Source: Pseudescherichia vulneris NBRC 102420 (GTDB taxonomy: Bacteria; Pseudomonadota; Gammaproteobacteria; Enterobacterales; Enterobacteriaceae). Taken from it: 64,000 nt of DNA. Under the pieces are notes generated by a model. The model worked only from the letters and a program-made list of their open reading frames with translations. It made no database searches and was not told the origin of the DNA. Below are positions 59,488-64,000 of the stretch, piece by piece (the first letter of the stretch is position 1; every line of letters starts with the position of its first letter). Where the stretch lies: positions 310,001 through 374,000 of the forward strand of contig NZ_BBMZ01000002.1 of assembly GCF_000759795.1 (NCBI RefSeq), read 5' to 3'. The position numbers and the translations under genes were made by a program.

Positions 59488-61404
59488 TTATTTTTTGTCT
59501 TTAACTTCTTCGAACTCGGCGTCGACCACGTCGTCGTCTTTCGCGTTGTTCGCAGAAGCGTCAGCGCCACCCGCCTGCTGCTGGGCATGCTGCTGCTGAG
59601 CAATTTCCATCAGCTTCTGGGAAACCTGGGCCAGCGCCTGCATTTTCGCTTCAATATCGGCTTTGTCTTCACCTTTCAGTGAGGTTTCCAGCGCGCTCAG
59701 CGCAGACTCGATAGCAGTTTTGTCGTCAGCTGGCAGCTGATCGCCTGCTTCTGTAACCTGCTTACGGGTGCTGTGCAGCAGGTGGTCACCCTGGTTGCGG
59801 GTCTGTACCAGCTCTTCGAACTTACGGTCAGACTCGGCGTTAGCTTCCGCATCCTGAACCATTTTCTGGATCTCATCTTCGTTGAGGCCAGAAGAGGCTT
59901 TGATGGTGATCTTCTGCTCTTTACCGCTGTTTTTGTCTTTCGCAGAAACGTGCAGAATACCGTCGGCATCGATGTCGAAGGTCACTTCGATCTGCGGCAT
60001 GCCGCGCGGTGCCGGGTTAATACCGTCGAGGTTGAACTGGCCCAGCGATTTGTTATCGCCTGCACGTTTACGCTCACCCTGCAGCACATGGATGGTTACC
60101 GCAGACTGATTGTCTTCCGCAGTAGAGAACACCTGGCTGTGCTTGGTCGGGATAGTGGTATTCTTGTTAATCAACGCGGTCATCACGCCGCCCATGGTTT
60201 CGATACCCAGGGAGAGCGGAGTCACGTCGAGCAGCAGAACGTCTTTCACATCACCGGTCAGCACGCCGCCCTGAACAGCAGCACCGATAGCCACGGCTTC
60301 GTCCGGGTTAACGTCTTTACGCGGCTCTTTGCCAAAGAACTCAGCAACTTTCTTCTGCACCATCGGCATACGGGTCTGGCCACCGACCAGGATCACGTCC
60401 TGCACGTCGGAGACGGAGAGGCCTGCATCCTGCAGCGCAACTTTCAGCGGCTCGATAGAACGGTTTACCAGGTCTTCTACCAGGCTTTCCAGTTTCGCAC
60501 GGGTCACTTTGATGTTCATGTGTTTCGGACCGGTCGCGTCTGCGGTGATGTACGGCAGGTTCACGTCGGTCTGCTGGGCAGAGGAGAGCTCAATTTTCGC
60601 CTTCTCTGCGGCTTCTTTCAGGCGCTGCATCGCCAGCGGGTCGTTACGCAGGTCGATGCCCTGATCTTTCTTAAACTCTTCAACGAGGTAGTTGATCATA
60701 CGGCTGTCGAAGTCTTCACCACCCAGGTGGGTATCACCGTTGGTTGCCAGCACTTCGAAGGTTTTCTCACCGTCAACTTCGTCGATTTCGATAATAGAGA
60801 TATCGAAGGTACCGCCACCGAGGTCGTATACGGCGATAGTGCGGTTGCCAACTTCTTTATCCAGACCGTAGGCCAGTGCCGCTGCGGTCGGTTCGTTGAT
60901 AATACGTTTCACTTCCAGACCGGCGATACGGCCAGCGTCTTTGGTTGCCTGGCGCTGAGCATCGTTGAAGTAAGCCGGTACGGTAATAACCGCTTCAGTC
61001 ACTGGCTCACCCAGGTAATCTTCAGCCGTTTTCTTCATTTTTTTCAGCACTTCAGCAGAGATCTGCGGCGGTGCCATTTTTTGGCCTTTTACATCAATCC
61101 ATGCATCGCCGTTGTCGGCTGCAATGATTTTGTACGGCATGATGGCTTCATCACGCTGTACTTCTTCGTCCTGGAAGCGGCGACCGATCAGGCGTTTAAT
61201 CGCAAACAGGGTGTTTTGCGGGTTTGTCACTGCCTGACGTTTAGCCGGCTGGCCTACCAGAGTTTCACCATCCTGGGTATAGGCAATGATCGACGGCGTG
61301 GTGCGATCGCCTTCGGCGTTCTCCAGCACACGTGCAGTGGTGCCATCCATAATCGCTACACAAGAGTTGGTAGTACCCAGGTCGATACCAATAATTTTAC
61401 CCAT
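59488..61404 (-). CDS. dnaK: Chaperone DnaK (Hsp70)
   Basis: The main Hsp70, using ATP-driven cycles with DnaJ and GrpE to fold proteins and to control sigma-32. The 638 residues match E. coli DnaK. The nucleotide domain starts [18 protein letters not shown] and contains [14 protein letters not shown] (about 193-206) and [14 protein letters not shown] (about 337-350). After the linker [13 protein letters not shown] comes the substrate domain, and the C-terminal lid ends in a Gln/Ala-rich stretch and [14 protein letters not shown]. It is the first gene of the dnaKJ operon, under heat-shock promoters. Confidence 0.99.
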   Translation of the reverse strand: MGKIIGIDLGTTNSCVAIMDGTTARVLENAEGDRTTPSIIAYTQDGETLVGQPAKRQAVTNPQNTLFAIKRLIGRRFQDEEVQRDEAIMPYKIIAADNGDAWIDVKGQKMAPPQISAEVLKKMKKTAEDYLGEPVTEAVITVPAYFNDAQRQATKDAGRIAGLEVKRIINEPTAAALAYGLDKEVGNRTIAVYDLGGGTFDISIIEIDEVDGEKTFEVLATNGDTHLGGEDFDSRMINYLVEEFKKDQGIDLRNDPLAMQRLKEAAEKAKIELSSAQQTDVNLPYITADATGPKHMNIKVTRAKLESLVEDLVNRSIEPLKVALQDAGLSVSDVQDVILVGGQTRMPMVQKKVAEFFGKEPRKDVNPDEAVAIGAAVQGGVLTGDVKDVLLLDVTPLSLGIETMGGVMTALINKNTTIPTKHSQVFSTAEDNQSAVTIHVLQGERKRAGDNKSLGQFNLDGINPAPRGMPQIEVTFDIDADGILHVSAKDKNSGKEQKITIKASSGLNEDEIQKMVQDAEANAESDRKFEELVQTRNQGDHLLHSTRKQVTEAGDQLPADDKTAIESALSALETSLKGEDKADIEAKMQALAQVSQKLMEIAQQQHAQQQAGGADASANNAKDDDVVDAEFEEVKDKK

Positions 61405-61452
61405 CTAAACGTCTCCACTAAAAATTTGTTCATCATGTGGTTGTGAATCTGT

Positions 61453-61479
61453 AATAAGGGCAAATGATGCGGTTTCAAC
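61453..61479 (-). promoter_or_regulatory. dnaK P2-type heat-shock promoter
   Basis: On the minus strand GTTGAAA (61473-61479) and CCCTTATT (61453-61460) are separated by 12 bases. The arrangement resembles P2 of E. coli dnaK. It is weaker than the upstream one. Confidence 0.6.
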
Positions 61480-61525
61480 TGCCCCGAACTGTTTTTTTTC
61501 AGACTCACCACTTCGGTTGACTACA

Positions 61526-61553
61526 AGATGGGGACGTAACGCAACGCATCAAG
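61526..61553 (-). promoter_or_regulatory. dnaK P1 sigma-32 promoter
   Basis: On the minus strand CTTGATG (61547-61553), a 13-bp spacer and CCCCATCT (61526-61533) fit the sigma-32 consensus (CTTGAAA, N13, CCCCATNT) with few changes and match the layout of E. coli dnaK P1. Confidence 0.85.
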
Positions 61554-61742
61554 GGGCGCGAGAGAAAATTTTTTTGCCCGCCTGCCTGGATCACCGCAAT
61601 GCATTCACCCCCGTGATTAAAATCAACGAATCATTCACTGAAAAACTGTAATAAAAAGAAAAGATTAGTTGCATGAACCTTTTTCTTTGCAGGGGTATTA
61701 TAGGGAGTGACTAAAGATGGTTTAACCGAGTAAGAGAACATG

Positions 61743-62147
61743 ATGAAAACCTTATTATCCCTTGCGACCTCCCTGGCGCTGGGCATGCTGCTGACCAGTA
61801 CGGCGCAGGCCAACGATCATAAAGTGATGGGCGTGATTGCTATGCCAAGAAACGAGACCAGCGATTTGGCGCTAAAAATGCCGGTTTGCCGCGTCGTAAA
61901 GCGCATCCAGCTTACCGCCGATCACGGTGATATCGATCTGAGTGGCGCATCCGTCTACTTCAAAACCGCAAAAAGCGCCAGCCAGAGTCTGAGTGTGCCC
62001 TCCTCACTGAAAGAGGGGCAGACCACCGACTGGATCAATATCAATAGCGATAACGACAATAAGCGCTGCGTGGCAAAAATCACCTTCTCTGGTCATACGG
62101 TGAACTCCTCTGATATGGCAACGCTAAAAATCATCGGCGATGACTGA
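61743..62147 (+). CDS. yaaI: UPF0412 protein YaaI, exported
   Basis: A 134-residue exported protein of unknown function. The signal peptide ([19 protein letters not shown], cleavage before ND) suggests periplasmic location. The mature part, [47 protein letters not shown] and [22 protein letters not shown], closely matches E. coli YaaI. Two cysteines (near residues 49 and 109) may form a disulfide. Two ATGs abut; I chose the second, which gives the E. coli length. It is divergent from dnaK, and yaaW follows 34 bp later. Confidence 0.92.
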   Translation: MKTLLSLATSLALGMLLTSTAQANDHKVMGVIAMPRNETSDLALKMPVCRVVKRIQLTADHGDIDLSGASVYFKTAKSASQSLSVPSSLKEGQTTDWININSDNDNKRCVAKITFSGHTVNSSDMATLKIIGDD

Positions 62148-62181
62148 TCCTCGCCGCTTCTTTTATGGGACATAACACACC

Positions 62182-62895
62182 ATGAACGTCAGATACCTAA
62201 ACGACGAAGATTTGGATTTTCTTCAGCATTGCCGCGAGGATCAGCTGGCCGAGCTGACGCGTCTGCTTACCCATAACGATAAGGGAAAGGCGCGGCTGTC
62301 AGGTACGCTACAGCATAACGAGTTGTTCAGAGCGATGGAGGGCCACCCCGAGCAGCACCGCTGCAACTGGCAGCTGATCGCCGGTGAGCTACAGCATTAC
62401 GGTGGTGACAGCATTGCCAATAAGCTACGTGGGCACGGCAAGCTGTATCGCACCATTTTGCTGGACGTGGCGAAACGGTTAAAGCTCAAGGTAAACAAAG
62501 AGAGCTCTACCTTTGAGATTGAACAGGATCTGCTGGCGCACTTCCTGCGTAACGCCTGGCAGAAGATGGATGCCGATCAGCAGCAGGCGTTTCTACAGGA
62601 GGTTGAGGCAAAAGTCACTGAGCTTGAGGAGCTGCTGCCGTTGCTGCTTAAGGATCCGGCGCTGGCGAAAGGGGTTTCCCATCTGCTTGCCAGTCAGCTG
62701 ACCCGCATTCTGCGTACCCATGCCGCCGTTAGCGTCATCGGTCACGGACTGGTGCGCGGCGCTGGCCTTGGCGGCCCGTTGGGCGCTGCCCTAAACGGTG
62801 TGAAAGCCGTAAGCGGTAGTGCCTATCGCGTCACCATTCCCGCCGTACTGCACATTGCCTGTCTGCGACGGATAACCGCCGTGGCACAGGCGTGA
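62182..62895 (+). CDS. yaaW: UPF0174 protein YaaW
   Basis: A 237-residue protein of unknown function, same length as E. coli YaaW. Conserved parts include MNVRYLNDEDLDFLQHC, RNWQLIAGELQHYGGD-like NWQLIAGELQHYGGDSIANK, and RGAGLGGPLGAALNGVKAV. The C-terminal region has a glycine/alanine-rich hydrophobic stretch (about residues 180-225) that could associate with membrane. It is probably cotranscribed with yaaI. Codon use looks like that of the neighbours, so no sign of recent transfer. Confidence 0.92.
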   Translation: MNVRYLNDEDLDFLQHCREDQLAELTRLLTHNDKGKARLSGTLQHNELFRAMEGHPEQHRCNWQLIAGELQHYGGDSIANKLRGHGKLYRTILLDVAKRLKLKVNKESSTFEIEQDLLAHFLRNAWQKMDADQQQAFLQEVEAKVTELEELLPLLLKDPALAKGVSHLLASQLTRILRTHAAVSVIGHGLVRGAGLGGPLGAALNGVKAVSGSAYRVTIPAVLHIACLRRITAVAQA

Positions 62896-62972
62896 TCCCC
62901 CTGCCGAAAATATATTTCATTTCACCCTGTTCAGATCATAGACAGGGTGATTGCCGCTCATTATGATGCCGC

Positions 62973-63001
62973 GCCCCGCCACCACTCTCTGCTGGCGGGG
63001 C
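62973..63001 (+). terminator. yaaW terminator
   Basis: GCCCCGCCA and TGGCGGGGC form a perfect 9-bp stem with an 11-base loop, followed by a T-rich stretch. It lies 40 bp before satP, so satP probably has its own start or depends on read-through. Confidence 0.7.
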
Positions 63002-63042
63002 CTTTACTTTCACCATTTTTATGATGATTTTTTTGAGGATTT

Positions 63043-63609
63043 ATGGGCGACACTAAGTTGGCTAATCCGGCTCCGCTGGGCTTAATGGGCTTCGGCATGA
63101 CCACTATTCTGCTTAACCTGCACAATATTGGCATGTTCCCGCTGGATGGCGTTATCCTGGCAATGGGCATCTTCTACGGTGGCATCGCGCAAATTTTTGC
63201 CGGGCTGCTGGAATATAAAAAAGGCAATACCTTTGGCTTAACCGCCTTTACCTCTTACGGCTCCTTCTGGCTCACGCTGGTGGCGATCCTGATTATGCCC
63301 AAAATGGGTCTGGCGGATGCCGCCAACGCGCATTTCCTCGGCGTCTACCTGGGGATCTGGGGCGTGTTTACCCTGTTTATGTTCTTCGGCACGCTGAAAG
63401 GCGCGCGTATGCTGCAGTTCGTGTTCCTGAGCCTGACAGTGCTGTTTGCGCTGCTGTGCGTTGGACACCTGGCGGATAACGAAAGCATCGTGCACGTGGC
63501 AGGCTGGATTGGCCTGGTCTGCGGCGCAAGCGCAATCTATCTGGCAATGGGTGAAGTGCTAAACGAGCAGTACGGTCGCACCGTGCTGCCGATTGGCGAA
63601 AGGATCTAA
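63043..63609 (+). CDS. satP: Succinate-acetate/proton symporter SatP
   Basis: A 188-residue inner-membrane transporter of the acetate uptake (AceTr/YaaH) family that imports acetate and succinate with protons. It has six membrane helices. The family signature NPAPLGLMGFGMTT is at residues 8-21, followed by MGIFYGGIAQIFAGLLEYKKGNTFG-type sequence (about 41-65) and AFTSYGSFWLTL. Length equals E. coli SatP. A terminator follows. In E. coli, mog comes next; here an Rpn-family gene does. Confidence 0.97.
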   Translation: MGDTKLANPAPLGLMGFGMTTILLNLHNIGMFPLDGVILAMGIFYGGIAQIFAGLLEYKKGNTFGLTAFTSYGSFWLTLVAILIMPKMGLADAANAHFLGVYLGIWGVFTLFMFFGTLKGARMLQFVFLSLTVLFALLCVGHLADNESIVHVAGWIGLVCGASAIYLAMGEVLNEQYGRTVLPIGERI

Positions 63610-63616
63610 TCCATCT

Positions 63617-63656
63617 GATGCTCCAGCGGTTTACGCAGGAGCATCGTTCATTTTTT
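63617..63656 (+). terminator. satP terminator
   Basis: GATGCTCC and GGAGCATC enclose a 13-base loop with a further GCG/CGC pairing, followed a few bases later by six T residues (63,651-63,656). Confidence 0.75.
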
Positions 63657-64000
63657 CAGGAGAGTACCAGCGCGTCGAACGCCTCTTCGGATAAGCCGGT
63701 CAGCTGTATGATCTGTGCTCGTTCCATTCCCTGGTTCAGCATGGCCAGAGCAATGCGAATCGTGGCCTCCTGACGACCTTCAAGGACTCCTTTTCCGTGG
63801 CCTTCCTGTCTAAGTTGTTCTGCAATAGTCATTAGAATACCTTTATGTTGCGGGGCTTTGTTCGCCAGCAAACGAATCAGCGCACCATGATCTACCGTAT
63901 TTCCAGCCTGAACAAGATAGTTAATGGCAGTCCTGAGCTGCTGTCCGGTAGTGTATCCCTCCAAAAGTAGGGAAACCAAATGCTCATGAAATACCATGAG
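63656..64000 (-). CDS. Rpn family nuclease/transposase-like protein, C-terminal part
   Basis: The visible 114 codons are the C-terminal part of a longer protein that continues past the window edge; the ATG at 63997 is probably internal. The segment TIAEQLRQEGHGKGVLEGRQEATIRIALAMLNQGME followed by IQLTGLSEEAFDAL is typical of the RpnA (YhgA-like) family, recombination-promoting DNA nucleases related to PD-(D/E)XK transposases. The catalytic N-terminal domain would lie outside. Such genes are mobile and vary in copy number between strains, and this one occupies the usual mog position. Confidence 0.82.
   Translation of the reverse strand, partial: LMVFHEHLVSLLLEGYTTGQQLRTAINYLVQAGNTVDHGALIRLLANKAPQHKGILMTIAEQLRQEGHGKGVLEGRQEATIRIALAMLNQGMERAQIIQLTGLSEEAFDALVLS

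Larger units (their letters stand above)
61405..61742. other. Divergent region dnaK / yaaI with heat-shock promoters
   Basis: This 338 bp gap holds two sigma-32-type promoters for dnaK (61,453-61,479 and 61,526-61,553) and presumably the yaaI promoter. It contains no gene. Confidence 0.6.

Overview
The window is chromosomal DNA of a gammaproteobacterium in the family Enterobacteriaceae. Nearly every protein is close in length and sequence to its Escherichia coli counterpart (tktA, speA, metK, galP, lptD, carAB, ileS, dnaKJ), and fine details are shared: the TTG starts of carA and rpsT, the 1-8 bp gene overlaps, REP-type hairpins and the sigma-32 promoters of dnaK. Several loci differ from E. 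coli K-12 (no cai operon, nhaR or rihC at the usual places, and an energy-coupling-factor (ECF) transporter beside epd). This points to a relative such as Enterobacter, Kosakonia, Leclercia or Klebsiella rather than E. coli itself. There are no rRNA or tRNA genes, CRISPR arrays or insertion sequences that I can recognise.

Region 1 (1-31,234) follows the E. coli 63-67 minute map: epd (cut by the window edge), tktA, loiP, speB, speA-yqgB, metK, galP, sprT, endA, rsmE, gshB, yqgE, ruvX, yggR, yggS, yggT, rdgB, hemW. Three blocks interrupt it. (a) A complete ECF-type transporter operon with a PPC/DUF296 gene lies between epd and tktA (1,091-4,154). (b) A pectin-oligomer cassette (oligogalacturonate lyase, TogB-like binding protein, TIM-barrel isomerase, a divergent 528-residue protein of unknown family) and a PrlF-YhaV toxin-antitoxin pair separate speB from speA (8,374-14,492). 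(c) The hiuH / hprRS oxidative-stress cluster sits between galP and sprT (20,354-22,923).

Region 2 (31,284-64,000) follows the E. coli 0-1 minute map in reverse orientation: djlA, lptD, surA, pdxA, rsmA, apaG, apaH, folA, kefC, kefF, carBA, dapB, ispH, fkpB, lspA, ileS, ribF, rpsT, nhaA, dnaJ, dnaK, yaaI, yaaW, satP. The joint between hemW and djlA brings together two regions that are about a third of the chromosome apart in E. coli, so one end of a large rearrangement lies in the 49 bp at 31,235-31,283. Two tandem YgdI/YgdR-type lipoprotein genes occupy the cai position. An alaX/lysR pair occupies the rihC position, and an Rpn-family gene cut by the window edge follows satP.

Functional groups: arginine to putrescine (speA, speB) with SAM supply (metK); envelope assembly (lptD, surA, lspA); cofactor synthesis (epd and pdxA for vitamin B6, ribF, hemW, gshB); pyrimidine/arginine and lysine precursors (carAB, dapB); chaperones (dnaK, dnaJ, djlA); glutathione-gated potassium efflux (kefFC). 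The most unusual signals are an intrinsic terminator inside the predicted speB leader, complementary motif losses in the two ECF ATPases that leave one consensus and one degenerate ATP site, the split speA/speB pair with its pectin cassette, a periodic palindrome array upstream of prlF, and the rearrangement joint.
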